Shown here: positions 10,074 to 21,892 of the stretch, one piece after another
Numbering within the stretch: the first letter of the stretch is position 1
Layout: each line of letters opens with the position of its first letter
Assembly: GCA_026770575.1 (NCBI GenBank)
Contig: MU657165.1
Location: forward strand, 1,109,933 to 1,173,932
Length of the DNA: 64,000 bases
Origin: Pelagophyceae sp. CCMP2097
Taxonomy: Eukaryota > Sar > Pelagophyceae
Reading direction: 5' to 3'
The notes under the pieces: model-generated
What the model was told of the DNA's origin: nothing
Databases searched by the model: none
The model's input: the letters and a program-made list of their open reading frames with translations, nothing else
Position numbers and translations under genes: made by a program

Positions 10074-11747
10074 ATGGCGTCGTTTGCGCAGCTCGCAAAG
10101 GGCGCCAAGGCGATGTCCTTTGACGAGCGCGGCGGGCGGGACTTTGAAGGTTTCAAGCCCCTGCGCTCGAGCAGACGCGCCACCTTCTCGGGCGACACGT
10201 CAGTGGAACTCCTGCGCAGGCGCCTTGTCGGCTCGAACTTTGCCTCTACAAAGGCCGCGGGCGAGAAGTCTTTCGAGGCGCCGGCGGCAAGACGTCAGGT
10301 CTTCGTCGTCGTCGACGCGTTCTCCACGGGCGCCTGCGTCGCCGCAGAGGCCGCCCTAGCAGGGTTCGCCATCATGCACGTCCTCTCGCTCGAGCCCTCG
10401 GATGCGCTGGCGGCGATGGTGCCGGCGCACCTGCGCGGCCAGCTGCCCTGGGACGCTGTACTGGGCGTCACGGACGAAACCATGCCGCTGCCCGAGGCCG
10501 CCGCCGCGCTGGCGGCGCAGCTCCAAAAGGCCGTCGCGGGCCGCGAGCTCGTCGCCGTCGTCGCCGGCGCGGAAACTGGGGTGAAATTGGCGGACTTACT
10601 CTCGGCGCACATCGCTAACGACGGCTGGGCGCCGCTCGTGCGCAGCAACGGCGCCGGCGGCGCCGAGGCGCGGCGGAATAAGTGGGACATGGGCGAAAAG
10701 GTGCGCGCCGCCGGCGTGCGCGCCGTGCGGCAGCTGCGTGCGTGCGAGTGGCCGCCCGTCGAGCAGTGGCTCCGTGACGAGTGGGCCCCGCTCGTCGACG
10801 TCGATTCGCCGGACTTGCACTTCGCGGTGCCCATGATCGTCAAGCCCTTGGAGTCGGCCGGGAGCGATGGCGTCACGGCGTGCCGGTCCGTCGCGGACGT
10901 GCGCGAAGCCGTGCAGACGCTCGTAGGCAAGACCAACGGCCTGGGCCTCGTCAACGACGGAGTCCTCGTCCAAGAATTTCTCCAGGGCGACGAGTTCGTC
11001 GTCGACGGCATCCAGCGAAATGGCGAGCGGAAAGTGTCTGGCCTCTGGTCCTACGACCGGCGGCCGACGAACGGGGCCGGTTTCGTCCTCCACGGCCAGT
11101 TCTTCATGCCCTCGGGCGGCCCCGCCGACGCTCTAGTTTCGTACTCGTACGACGTGCTCGCGGCGCTGGAGCTGGAGCACGGGCCGTCGCACATGGTGCG
11201 TCGCGCCGTTGGTGCCTTTGGCCGCCGCGCGCAGGCTTTGGACGCGGGCCGACGGACGCCGCCCACCGCCGCCGCGTAGGAGATCAAGCTGACGCCGGGA
11301 GGCCCGTGCCTCGTCGAGGTCGGCGCGCGGTGCCACGGCGCCGAGGGTTTCTGGATGTCCATCGCCGACGCCTGCACGGGCGGCCACAACCAGGCCACGG
11401 CGTGCCTGGCGTCTTATTTGCCTCGCGCCGAAGCGTTTGAGAATTTGCCGCAGCTGCCGCCGCAAAAACTCCTCAAGTCTGGCCGCATTAAATACCTCCT
11501 CGTCCACCACGCGGGCACGCTCGTCGAGATCTCGGCCGCGGGCCTGGCCATCATCACCTCTTTGGCGTCGTACACGGGCCATGAGATTTTCGTCCACGTC
11601 GGAGACCGCGTGATCCCGACCGTGGATTGCTTCAGCTGGGGCGGCATCGTCAAGCTCGTCCACGCCGAGGAGAGCGTCGTCGCCGCCGACTACGCCGTCA
11701 TCGAGAAAATGTGCCAGTCCACGACGGAGTTTTGGGTCACAAAATAG
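10074..11747 (+). CDS. ATP-grasp domain ligase (amino-acid ligase-like)
   Basis: Exons 10074-11195 and 11280-11747, joined at phase 0, give 529 aa. The ATG at 10074 is the first in frame (MASFAQLAKGAKAMSF). An N-terminal Rossmann-like part (VFVVVDAFSTGACVAAEA) precedes an ATP-grasp fold: PMIVKPLESAGSDGVTAC is the nucleotide-binding loop, VLVQEFLQGDEFVVDGI the second clamp, and LVEVGARCHGAEG the metal/ATP site (counterpart of VEVxxRxGG). This resembles bacterial L-amino-acid ligases and other ATP-dependent carboxylate-amine ligases. The substrates are unknown. The protein lacks any obvious organelle signal. Confidence 0.85.
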
Positions 11748-11920
11748 ACGGCCGCGCTCGAGCGGGCCTTAAGCGGCCAGCTTTTGGAATGAACTCCCTT
11801 CTTAGTCACCCTGGGCTCGCGTCCGACTCACAGTCTTGATGCATGCCCCCGGGCACCCTGGGGGCCGACGAGTGTGCTCAAGTGGCTGATTATGCTATCC
11901 CTCGGGCTTTGCGCGGGGCG

Positions 11921-13417
11921 CTACTCGAAGAGCGCGCCGATGAACTGGTGGAGGTCGATCATGCCGTCGCGCGCGTCGTCGAAGGCGTCGAGGAGCGTCT
12001 GGAGGACAAAGTCGTCGAGGCCGAGGTGCATCCTCTTCAACTCGACGGCGAGGTCCTAAGTTCGTGCATCGAAGAGGCGCCTTTGCGAGGCACGGGGGAC
12101 CCTAAGGAGCGGCGAGGCACGGGGGAGCGCGCTTTTTTTTCAGGCAAAGGTTCAGGCACCTCTCGGTCGAGGACGTTGCCGGGGCAGTCGTGCGCGAGCG
12201 CCTCAAGCTGCTCGAGCGAACCGGGCGAATCGCGCAACGCGTCGCGCGCGGCGTCGATGGCGTTGAGCGCAGACTGCTTGGGAGGCAGCCGCGGCTCTGG
12301 GAAGTCGTCGCCGTCGTCCGCGACGACTAGCGTAAAGTGGTTCGGCGTCTGCTCGAGGCGCGCGTTCGTGGCGCCCGTCGTGTAGCCCTTGGATTCCGAA
12401 GATAAAGCTTCGACCTTGTGCGACCCAAAGTAGTTGTGGCACGAAACCTCTAGCTCGCGGCCAAAGTCCGTGTAGTCCGCATTTTTCTCGTGCGTCGACA
12501 AAGCGCCCTTGGTGCCGCGGTGCTGCACCACGACGGCCTCGCAGCCGCCCGCTTTGAGCTCGGACCGCGGGAACGCGGGCACGCACTCGTCGATGCTGAG
12601 CTGGCGGATGATGCCGCAGCGGACGTCGGAGCTCGGGATCTTCTCAATGGTCCAGATGGAATTGCAGTCGACCTTTTGCGTCATGAACGTCGGCTGCTGG
12701 TTGGCGATCCGCGACGCGTTGCGCTCGTTCTTCAAAGTCGAAGCGAGGTAGAACGACGGCAGCACCACGCCCTGGCCGACGAGGAGAAAGTCCGAGCAGG
12801 CCAGGCGGAACCCCTCGCCGAAGCGCAGCGGCCGCGGCGAAAAGCCAGAGGCCTCGTCGACGGGCACGATTGTGAACGCTGTCCGCGCCACGGCCGGCGC
12901 GCCCGGGGCCACCTTGGAAGCGGTAACGAGGCGCATGCTCGGCTCGGCCTCGATGACCTTTTCCGTGAGGTCGACGCTCACGGCCGAACCCGTGCCCGAG
13001 GAGACGAGCATGACGGTGTCGCCGAAGTGCGCCACGCCGTCACGCGGCGGCGACAGGTTCACGCGCCGGTTGTAGTTGGCGTCCTTCGACCGCAGGTCGT
13101 TCATCATCAGCGTGCCTAGGCGACGCGTGCGGCCCCGAGTCCCCGCCCGGCGGCGGCGGCGGCGCGCGCACCCGCGAACTGCGACGATCGGAAGTCTTTG
13201 AGCTTCGTCTCCTCGAGGCACTTGTCCTCTTGCCAGTTGCCGACGCGCGTCTTCGACCCATACCGCTGTGGCGCGCAGCGTCAGAGGCAGCACAGTTCAG
13301 ATGCGTCGTCCGCCCGGGGACGGTCTCTTTCGACCGACGAGGAGAGGCTCCAACGGGGGCCAAATCCTTGAGGAGACGCACCTGAGCGCCCGCGAGCTGC
13401 TGCGGCGTGAACTGCAT
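11921..13417 (-). CDS. CFAP161: Cilia- and flagella-associated protein 161 with C-terminal EF-hand
   Basis: Four exons (13382-13417, 13172-13265, 12160-13115, 11921-12055) join in phase to 406 aa. The family start is clear: after a 12-residue exon comes RYGSKTRVGNWQEDKCLEE, then NYNRRVNLSPPRDGVAHFGDTVML, matching the CFAP161 N-terminus (YGxxVRxGNWxED, HYGDxVML). The middle carries the repeated beta-type segments FGEGFRLAC and HNYFGSHKVEAL. The last exon, missed by simple frame reading, adds KRMHLGLDDFVLQTLLDAFDDARDGMIDLHQFIGALFE: an EF-hand loop D-D-A-R-D-G-M-I-D with only partial calcium ligands. CFAP161 is a microtubule inner protein of axonemal doublets, so the organism or a life stage likely builds a flagellum. 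Divergent from FZR1. Confidence 0.9.
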
Positions 13418-13622
13418 CGCGCTTGCGGCGCAGGCGGTCGAGGCGGCGGACGCAGGCGGTCGAGGCGGCAGACGCAGGCGCTCGAGGGACGGCCCTGGCG
13501 TGAAAACCGCTTGATCGTCGTTGGGGGGCTGAATTTGCATCAACTTCGTCACGTTGTAAAATTTGGCCTCGAGGACTCCGATCGATCCGGGCGCGACCGA
13601 CGAGGGTCGGATCCATCTTGGG
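13418..13622. promoter_or_regulatory. 205-bp shared upstream region of CFAP161 (-) and FZR1 (+)
   Basis: The two ATGs (13417 minus, 13623 plus) are 205 bp apart, so both promoters must lie here or overlap. It contains imperfect short repeats (ggtcgaggcggc at 13436 and 13457) and an AT-richer stretch around 13535-13565. No TATA box is evident. Confidence 0.5.
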
Positions 13623-15437
13623 ATGGCCGACGGCGTGCACCTTGCATCGCCCGTGACGCAGCCGGTGGACCGGGTTTCGCCGGTTTCGCCGCAACGGGCG
13701 TCGCCATCGAGGTCTCCGGCGCGGCAGAGCCCGTCGTCTCGGTCGCAAACGCCGCGCGACGGCAACGACCGCTTCATCCCCTGCCGTAGCTCGTCGCGCC
13801 TCAGCGACGGCCTCGACGGCGGCGACCGGCGGAGCGGCGGGCCGGCGGACCGCGACGGGCTGCTCCGCGCGGGGCTGCTGCGGCGCGCGTCGCCGTCCGT
13901 CCTCCGCTTCTCACCGGACAAGGCAGAGCGCCGGCGACACGGCGACGGCGACGAGAACGCAGACGCGCCCCGGGCCGCCAACGTGCGTCCACACTGCCTT
14001 CTGTGAGCCGATGACGACGACGCCCGACCGTGGAGGGCGCCTCTCTCAGGGCGCGTACATGTCTTCGCCGCAGTGCTCGCCCCGGCATCTGGGCAAGGTC
14101 ATCGCGGCGGCGGCGCAGCGGCGGCGCATCTCTTCGGCGCCGTTCAAGGTCTTGGGTGCCCCCAAGTTGGCAGACGACTTTTATTTGGACCTAGTCGCGT
14201 GGTCCGCCACAAACGTCCTCGCCGTCGGCCTCGGGGCAAAGGTCTACGTCTGGTCCGCCTGCACTTCAAACGTTTCCGAGCTCTGCGATCTCGGGCCCGA
14301 AGACGCAGTCGCCTCCCTCGCCTGGACCGCGCACGGCTCCAGGTCCGCCTCGACGCAACCCGGAGCGCCTCCGAAGCGCCTCTAGGCTCGCGGTCGGCTC
14401 GCGGTCCGGCCGCATCTCGCTCTACGACGCGACGCGGCGCGATTCTCCGCTCGCGACGGCGGTGGGGCACGAAGGGCGCGTCGGCTGCGTGGCGTGGAAC
14501 GGCAACGTCCTGGCCACGGGGTCGCGCGACCGCACGATTTGCCTGCGCGACGCGCGCGTGGACCTTTCTCGGGCGACGGATACGCTTCGCGCGCACAAGC
14601 TCGAGGTCTGTGGCCTGAAGTGGTCGCCCGACGGCGCCATGCTCGCCAGCGGCGGCAACGATAACAAGCTCCTCGTCTACTCCCTCGCGCGCGCCACGGG
14701 CGCCGCGGGGCCCTCTTACGCGGCGGCGCCGGCGGACGCAGCCAATGCGGACTCGCTCGCCGAGGGCGCGTCCTCACACCGGCGACCAGCGGCCGTGTCA
14801 GGGTTCTCGCCGTCTTCGGCCTTTGAGCGCGGGTCGGCGTCGCCCGTCTGCCGCTTCGAGGACCACACCGCCGCCGTCAAGGCCATTGCGTGGAGCCCGC
14901 ACGAGCGCGGCCTCGTCGCGTCTGGCGGCGGCGCCGCGGACCGGACGCTCCGCTTCCGCGACGCGCTCACGGCGACGGCGACGCACACCATCGACACGGG
15001 TGCGCCCGCGCCCGCGCCGCTCTTGCCGACGCCTGTATCGCAGGCTCGCAAGTGTGCAACCTCTCGTGGTCGCGGTCGGTGGACGAGCTCGTCTCGACGC
15101 ACGGATTTGCCTTGAACCAAATCTGCATCTGGCGGAGCAAGCCCCAGATGCACAAGCACGCCACGCTCCTCGGCCACACGACGCGCGTCCTTTACCTCGC
15201 CACGTCGCCCGACGACACGGTCCGTATTGCCCTCGTTTCGCGCGCTCCCTATCTTGTGACGCAGACAATCGTCACCGGCGCGGGCGACGAGACGCTGCGA
15301 TTCTGGTCCTGCTTCCCGGCACTGGTGTGTCTGCCTCGATCCGCCGCCTCGCCTTCGACTCACCCACCACTACGTAGACGGAGGTCGACCGACGACGCGG
15401 CTCGCTCCTCTTCCCCTCGGCCTCGAGCATCCGATGA
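13623..15437 (+). CDS. FZR1: Fizzy-related/Cdh1-type APC/C co-activator, WD40
   Basis: Six exons (13623-13982, 14050-14342, 14386-14999, 15044-15219, 15265-15324, 15378-15437) with introns of 43-67 nt join to 520 aa. The C-box DRFIPCR is at about residues 49-55. A Cdh1-type segment follows (RRISSAPFKVLGAPKLADDF) and then seven WD40 blades, with hallmarks LAVGLGAKVYVWSA, HEGRVGCVAWNG, SQVCNLSWSRSVDELVSTHG and TIVTGAGDETLRFW. The last exon ends in SIR-stop: the Ile-Arg tail that docks on APC/C TPR subunits. The protein recognises D-box/KEN-box substrates and activates the anaphase-promoting complex in late mitosis and G1. The WD40 text resembles Cdh1 more than Cdc20. Confidence 0.95.
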
Positions 15438-15811
15438 GCCGGGCTCAAGTGTCTATAGAGAATGCCATTGTAACTACCGCAAATCCTTTCAAGCGATTCG
15501 TTGGAGAACCCTATTGGGCCAGCCCCACCCAGGGTGGATCTGAAGCAAGCAAGCGCGGGGCCCCGAGCGCTCGAGGCGGCTCGATGGCCTCCAGATCCGA
15601 ATCTTTGTTTTCGTCAACGGCCTGAAATTTGCAACGTCAATTTTTCTGCACTGATTTGTTGATTTCGGGTTCGGATACCGACGTACGCCCTTCGTCTCTT
15701 ACCGGCGCGGCGCGCGCTCGACGGGTCCAAGCTCCCCCACCGTTTCTCCCATCTTGCGGCTCGACGCCTCGCGAGCTGCGCGAGTCCGTTTGCAAGGGCG
15801 CGTTTCGGAGC
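15438..15811. other. Intergenic
   Basis: No gene seen. A moderately AT-rich block at 15595-15670 (aatctttgttttcgtcaacgg) may belong to the 3' region of FZR1 or the promoter of the following gene. Confidence 0.4.
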
Positions 15812-17839
15812 ATGTCTCCCTTGATGGCGGTTCCCACGGCGGTACCGATGCCGACCAACCCTTTGGTGACGCCTTTGCTGACGGACTTTTACGAGATCAG
15901 CATGTGCTACGCGCACTTTAAGCACGGCCGGCACCTCAAGCCCGCCGTCTTTGAGCTATACTTTCGAAAGAACCCGTTCCACGGCGAATTCACAGTCTTC
16001 GCCGGCCTCGACGAGGCCATGCGCGTCGCAGCGCCCCCGCGCCCCCGCGCCGCCGAAAGACGCTGAAATGCGACGCTTTTGAAACGTAGGCGGTACATAG
16101 CAAACTTCAAATTCGCTCCGGACGACGTCGACTACCTCCGCACGCTACTCCCAACCGCAGAAGAGGCATTCTTCGAATGGTTGCTCTCCCTAGACTGCAG
16201 CCAGGTCCAGGTCTACGCCATCCGAGAGGGCACGGTCGTGTTCCCCATCGAGCCGTTGATGTGAGAACGCCGCGGGGGGACGCATACGCAGACGCGCCGA
16301 CTCTTTAGCCGCATCCACGGGCCGCTCGGCATCTCGCAGCTCCTCGAGACGACGCTCCTCAACCTCGTCAACTTTGCCAGCCTCGTGACGACGAACGCGG
16401 TGCGACTTTGCCGCCGAGAAAACGCGCCCGCGGCACGCGCGGTGTCAACGCGCACCTTGAAGAGCGACGCAGGCGCGGTTCCGCCTCTCCGTCGGCCCGG
16501 AGGCCAAGCTCCTCGAGTTCGGCTGTGCGTCCCCGGGGGCGCCCTCTAACTGCCTCGCGTCCCGGGCCTCGCATCCTGGGCCTCGCGTCCCGGGCGCCTC
16601 GGACCACGCTTGTTAGGCCGGCGCGCGCAGGGCCCCGACGGGGCCATCTCGGCGTCGCGGTACGCGTACACCGGCGGCTTCGACGCGACTTCCAACGTCA
16701 TGGCGGGCAAGCTCTTTGGCCTGCCCGTCTCTGGCACGCACGCGCACTCGTACGTCCAGGGCTACATGTCCCTCGACGAGGTGCCCGACCAGCGCTTGCT
16801 CAACGGCGTCGACGTCGTCGCGCGCGCTTTGGCCTGGCGCAGCAAGCTCGGCGACGACGAGAGCGGGGCGCACGACGGCGAACTCGCCGCGTTCCTGTCG
16901 TACGCCCTCGCATTCCCCTTCAACTTCCTCGCCCTCATCGACACGTACTCGAGCATCGAGAGTGGGCTGAAGAACTTCTTCTGCGTCGCCTTGGCGCTCA
17001 AGGAGGCGGGCTACCAGCCGAAAGGCGTGCGGATCGATTCTGGCGACCTGGCGTACTTGTCCCGGACCATCGTGCTCGAGGTGCGTTTCTGCGCCTCCGA
17101 GAGCCGCGCGACGCCTGTCGACGCGCGCCTTTGTAGTGCGACAAGGTCGTCCAAGCGTTTGCGGGCACGCCTGACGAGGCCATCACGTCGTGCCTCAAGG
17201 ACGTGCAAATCGTCGCCTCCAACGACATCAACGAATCCGTCCTCATCTCGCTCAAGGAGCAAGGTGCGCCAACCCCGCGGCGGCCGCGACGAAAAGACGA
17301 AAAGACACGTAGGCCACGGCATCACGTGCTTTGGCATCGGGACGCACCTGGTCACGTGCCAGGCGCAGCCGGCGCTGGGCTGTGTCTACAAGCTCGTGGA
17401 GATGAGCGGCCAGCCGTGCATCAAGCTGAGCGACAATATCTCGAAGACGACCATCCCGGGAGCCAAGGCCGCGTTCCGCATCGTCGGCGCCGACGGGACC
17501 ATGCTGCTGGACCTCCTCGCGCCGGCGTCGCACGAGCCGCCGGAAGTCGGCGAGAGGATCCTCTGCCGGCACCCGTTCGACCAGCAGAAGCGCGCGTACG
17601 TCACGCCGACCATCGTCATCCCGCTCCACACTTTAGTCTGGGACAAGGGCCGCCTCCCGGCGCCGCTGCCGACGCTGCAGCAGATCCGCGGCCACGTCCA
17701 GAAGCAACTCACCCTCGTCCGCGCGGACATCTTGCGCACGCTCAACCCGACGCCGTACAAAATCTCCGTCACCCCGGGCCTCTACACCTTCTTCCTCGAA
17801 ATCTGGCAGCGCAACGAACCGGTGCGCGAACTCTCCTGA
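15812..17839 (+). CDS. NAPRT: Nicotinate phosphoribosyltransferase
   Basis: Seven exons (15812-16020, 16090-16260, 16309-16399, 16473-16524, 16617-17080, 17137-17263, 17313-17839) join to 546 aa, the usual eukaryotic length. It converts nicotinate plus PRPP (with ATP) to nicotinate mononucleotide in the Preiss-Handler NAD salvage route. Recognisable blocks: [102 protein letters not shown] and [10 protein letters not shown]. Intron 1 (16021-16089) must use a GC donor (AT|GCGCGT); the others are GT-AG. The start at 15812 gives [21 protein letters not shown]; the ATG at 15824 would also be possible. Confidence 0.95.
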
Positions 17840-18084
17840 GCCGCCACGCCGAGGGCCGCCGGCGGACGAACCAGGCGGCAGGACACGACTCTAAGAGCCT
17901 GCTCTCCAGACTCTATGCTGTCCAGGGTCCGTCCGACGTCGGGGGATGGTCGGAGGTCCTCGGGGTGCACGGTGACCCATACGTTCGCCGCGGAGCGGCC
18001 GAGCCGCCAAGCCGCTCCCCGACCTATTGCAAGGTCAAGACCTTCTCCGAATTTCGGCGACCGGTTCGGTCTTCTTGTTGCGCC

Positions 18085-20723
18085 ATGCGCGGCGCGCTGC
18101 TGTTCTTGGCGTGGCACTGCGCGGCGGCGCCGCACGCCGGCGCGAAGAAGAAGCCGCAGCACAACAGTTCGAAGAAGCCGCCGCCGGCGCAGTTTTGTCC
18201 GTTTGGCCACCGGAGTGGCCTCCTCGGCGGCGTTCGCGTCTGCTGCCCCAAGGAGTGCGGCGCTTGCGTCGAGGACGATGCGTGCCGCACCGCCGCGCCG
18301 GGCGCGTGCGTCGCCGGCGTTGATCCCACGTCCGCACACGGTGGCGCACCAGGCTCGCGTGCTGCCCTGTCTCGGGCGTCCTCGCGGTGCGCGGCGCGGC
18401 GCTCAGACGCGCCATCGCCGCCGAGAAGCGCGATCGCCGCCTACGCGCTCACTAGGTCGGCAAGGAGTGCCGGGGGCGCAAGGACTCTGCGTGCTTCGAG
18501 CGCGTAGCCGGCGCCCGCGCGGCTTCCAACGACGGCGTCCACGCCGCGCTCGCCCGCGACGCGGCCCAGCCGCCGCGCGGCCGCACCGACCTCGTCCACG
18601 TCGCCGTCGCCGCAGACTCGGCGCACGCCATCGGTTCGTCGCGCGCGAGCGGTGGCGTTTGGAGACGGGCTTTATTGGAGGCGGACTGTATTGGAGGCGG
18701 GCTGTAGGCATTCTCGCCTGCGCCGCCTCAATCTTCTCCACGGCCGCGGCGCCCGACCGGCGAGTCCCTCGCGCCCCGACGGCCCCGTATCGATCCGGCT
18801 CCATATCGATCCATGGCAGGATTCGGCTCTACATCGTCGTCGACGACGAAAACGACGGTAAGAGGCATGCGGCGCGCGTCCGAGGCGAGGCGAGACAGCA
18901 TCGATGCAACCTAGGCGGCCTGCGCGCGGCGCTCGAGTGCGCCCTCGGTGCGTCGTTTGAGCGCCGGCGACTCGGGACGAATCGAATCGACTGTTGTCTT
19001 TTTGTTGGAATCTCGACCCGACGGTTGTAGGCTCGGTTCGGTACGCCCAGACGCACTTCAAAGTCTTCCAAGTCGCCCGATACATGCACAACATCACGAT
19101 CCGTGGGTTTCGCCCGCCCCGGGCGCGCGCGCCGCACGAAGCATCATCGACCGTCGTAGGCGCGCCCCGAGGTCGGCCCAGAGCCCGCGTCTCGATTCCC
19201 GTGGCCGTCGTCTCGAGGGCTCCGCCATCGCGTCGGGCGTAGGGCGGTCGCACGGCAACCTGCGGTCGCCGCTCAACTTTGCCCGTTTCTACCTCCACGA
19301 GCAAGTCTACTTTCCCCCGAAGGCGCCCAGTCCTCTCCGGAGCGCCCCCGGGGACGTCGCCTCGTCGTTGGATCGACCGTCTGCAGGCTCTTGCCGCGCG
19401 ACGTGGAGAAAGTCGTCTACTTGGATTCGGACACGTGAGGCTAGACGACGGATCGAACAAGCCTCATCCAATTTCTCATCCTTTACAATTGTATTTGTTC
19501 CGGCCCAGGCTGGCCGTGCGCGACGTGGCGGAGCTCTACGACGGCGCGCTGGCCGCAAACGGCACCGCCGCGCTCGCCGCGGTGCGGGCGATTTACTGGG
19601 CCGAGTCATATCGTCGTATTCGTCCCAAGCTTTTGTCACGTTTCCTCAAAGCCTCCGCCTCCTAGGTCTCTCGGCCGTACCAAAAGGCGTGCTGGGCCGC
19701 GTGAGTCGGTCCGACGAGCGTCGCTCGCACCGACCGATCATCCGCGGCCGACACCTTAGGAACGACACGTCCGCGACACTCTTTTTGTCCTTTTCACCCC
19801 TCGCGACCGCGAGACCGCGCGCCCATCGAAGACGCGTAGGCACGGCTACCTCTACTGCGACGGGCCGAAGCTGCGTGCGGTGAGGACGACTCGTCAGATG
19901 GAAAGCGCAGGCCTCGTTGGATGGAAGACGCAGGCGCTCGTTTCGCGCGGCCTCGACGACCCAGAAACGCAGCTCGGGTCGTTCAACGCGGGCGTCTCCG
20001 TCTTCCACCTCGGGCGATGGCGCGAGCAAAAGTGCGCCGGCGGGGCCGCACGCCACGTGGAGGCGCTTTCACGGGGCCATTTTTTAGGCTGACGCAGAGC
20101 TTTGAAGCATGGATGCGGCTCCACGACAGCGACGGCCCGCTCTGGCGACTCGGTGCGCGGCGGCGTGGACACACCGCCGCGGATTGGGTCCATAGGTTCG
20201 AACCCGCCCTTGCTGCTGACGGTGCGGAGGGACTACGAAGAAATCGACGCGCGCTGGAACTGCGACGGTGCGTCCTTCCCGACGCTCCGCCGCGACCTCT
20301 GCCGCGACGCGACTCTGGCACCGCGTCGAACACCGTCGCAGGCCTCGGCTGGAAGCGCGTCTCGGAGATTGAGGGGAGCTGCTTGCAACGCGGCGCATAT
20401 GTCTGGCACTGGTCCGGCGGCCGCAAGCCCTGGCTCGTCAGTGCCCTGCGCTGCAACCGTCGAGAGGGCCACCGTGCGCGTCTGGCATTGCGGCGCACTC
20501 GGACGCGCAGGCGGGGGGGCTTTATAAAGCCCTCTTTTGGCAGCACGTCCCGGACTTGCGGTGCCTCACCGCGCTCGACAGAGTCCCGCTTCCGAGCGCC
20601 AACCTCCCCGAGGAACTCGAAAGGAAACCGCCTCAAGGTGCCGACGCCACGCCGGCGCCGCGGCCGCCGCGGTCACCGCGGCATTCCAGGCCGTGGTCAC
20701 CACCCGCAAAGAAGAACAAATAA
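18085..20723 (+). CDS. GT8-family glycosyltransferase with signal peptide and Cys-rich segment
   Basis: Many short exons; the 18085 ATG starts a signal peptide (MRGALLFLAWHCAAAPHAGA). A Cys-rich stretch (CCPKECGACVEDDAC) precedes the catalytic part. Spliced blocks in order: HVAVAADSAHAIGILACAAS, RIRLYIVVDDEND, YAQTHFKVFQVARYM, LRSPLNFARFYLHEQVYFPP, RDVEKVVYLDSDT (the DxD metal site), SFNAGVSVFHLGRW, LLLTVRRDYEEIDARWNCDG and YVWHWSGGRKPWL (the HxxGxxKPW motif). The protein ends about 60 residues later in a Pro/Arg/Lys-rich tail (KKNK-stop). It is a retaining glycosyltransferase like galacturonosyltransferases or glycogenin-type enzymes, acting in the Golgi/ER lumen. Two introns (18760-18819 and 19325-19386) need GC donors. 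The end of exon 1 (about 18312-18340) is not resolved. Confidence 0.83.
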
Positions 20724-20768
20724 TTACGAATCCCAACTCACAACCTTTGGGAACAGGGCACTCGGCCA

Positions 20769-21646
20769 TTAGCACGAACTGGAATAGCACGCGTCCCCGG
20801 TCATCGTCGGCATGACGAGCTCGGCCGCGGTAGACGACTCTGCCGCCGCGGCCTGCAGTCGCGATATTCCATGCCCTGCCCGGGGGCACGTGGCGGGGCG
20901 GCGCACGGGCAGGCGGCCGCAGAGCTGGACGACGGCGTCGCGCACGTTGTCGCCCGTCTTGCACGACGTCCGCGCGGCGAGGAGGCCGTGGCCAAAGACG
21001 AACGAGTCGATCTCGGCCTGCCGTCAGCGGTGGCCCGTTTCCGGTGGCGGAGCGAGCCGGAAGCGGCCCGCCGTTTCGGCTCGAGTCGACGCACCGCCGG
21101 GACGTGCGCCGCGGTGGTGATATCGCACTTGTTCGCAACGAGAGAGATGACAAAATCCGGCCCCACTTCGACGTCGTCGCGGAGCTGGCGGACCAGCAGC
21201 TTGGCGGCCCTACGGTCTCGTCCCCGGCGCTTTCGAACTGTCCCCGGCGCGCTTTCGAACTGTCCCCGGCGCGCTTTCGAAATAGAGGCGCACTCAAAGG
21301 TCCTCTGGCTCGTGACGTCGAAGAGGACGACGGCGGCCTCTGCGCCGCGGAGGTAGAGGCGCATGGTGTCCAAAGAGCGGTACCTTTCCTGCCCGGCCGT
21401 GTCCCAGACGTCGAGGCGATGCGTCGCCAGCCAGTCGACCACCTGCAGGCGGGGCGCGTATCACGCGGGCCGCCAAACGCGATTCAAAGGCAAAGTGCGC
21501 ACGTCGTAGGCAAACTGCGCCACGCCCAAAGTCGCCGTCGTCTCCTGTTTGAAGGTGCCCTGGGCCAGCCGCAGGCAAAACGACGTTTTGCCCACACCGA
21601 AGTCGCCCAGGAGCACCACCTTGCGCCGCGCCCATCGCGACGGCAT
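20769..21646 (-). CDS. Rab-type small GTPase
   Basis: Four exons (21479-21646, 21294-21442, 21095-21209, 20769-21017) join to 226 aa. G-boxes are intact: P-loop GDFGVGKTS, switch II WDTAGQERYRSL, NKCD, and SCKTG in place of the usual SAKTG. Rab-family text such as TMRLYLRGAEAAVVLFDVTS is clear. The C-terminal tail ends SSSC-stop with only one terminal Cys plus another four residues upstream (CYSSSC), so prenylation would be of a C-x4-C type, unlike classic CC or CXC. It regulates vesicle traffic; the subfamily is not obvious. Intron 1 (21443-21478) is only 36 nt. The second intron holds 22-nt tandem repeats. Confidence 0.9.
21221..21281. repeat. Tandem ~22-nt repeat inside a Rab intron
   Basis: About three copies of a unit reading ggcgcgctttcgaactgtcc on the plus strand; the first copy is two bases shorter. 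It makes up most of the 84-nt intron. Confidence 0.85.
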
Positions 21647-21892
21647 CCGAGCCAACGCGAAAAAGTGCGAGGACCAGCCAAGGAGAGCAAGAGCAACAGG
21701 GCCCGGGACAGAAGGAGCCTCGGTCCGATGGCAGCGGCCGTATACGACGCCGCCAAACGCGAAAAGATCCCGCGCCGCGATCGGTCGCCAAATTTGGCGA
21801 TCACAGAGACTTGCGGTGCTCGCTCGCGTCTTTGCGGCGGGGCGTGGGCGTGATCGGGAGGGTTTGCCCCGCCTCGAATTCTGGAAAGCGCG

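Noticed and set aside
12037..12159. Unspliced C-terminus of CFAP161 (VPEPLPEKKARSPVPRRS)
   Set aside because: Low-complexity and bounded by a donor and acceptor in phase; splicing yields an EF-hand exon instead.
20190..20215. B-box-like ggttcgaacccgcc
   Set aside because: Falls at an exon start of the GT8 gene; no tRNA fold around it.
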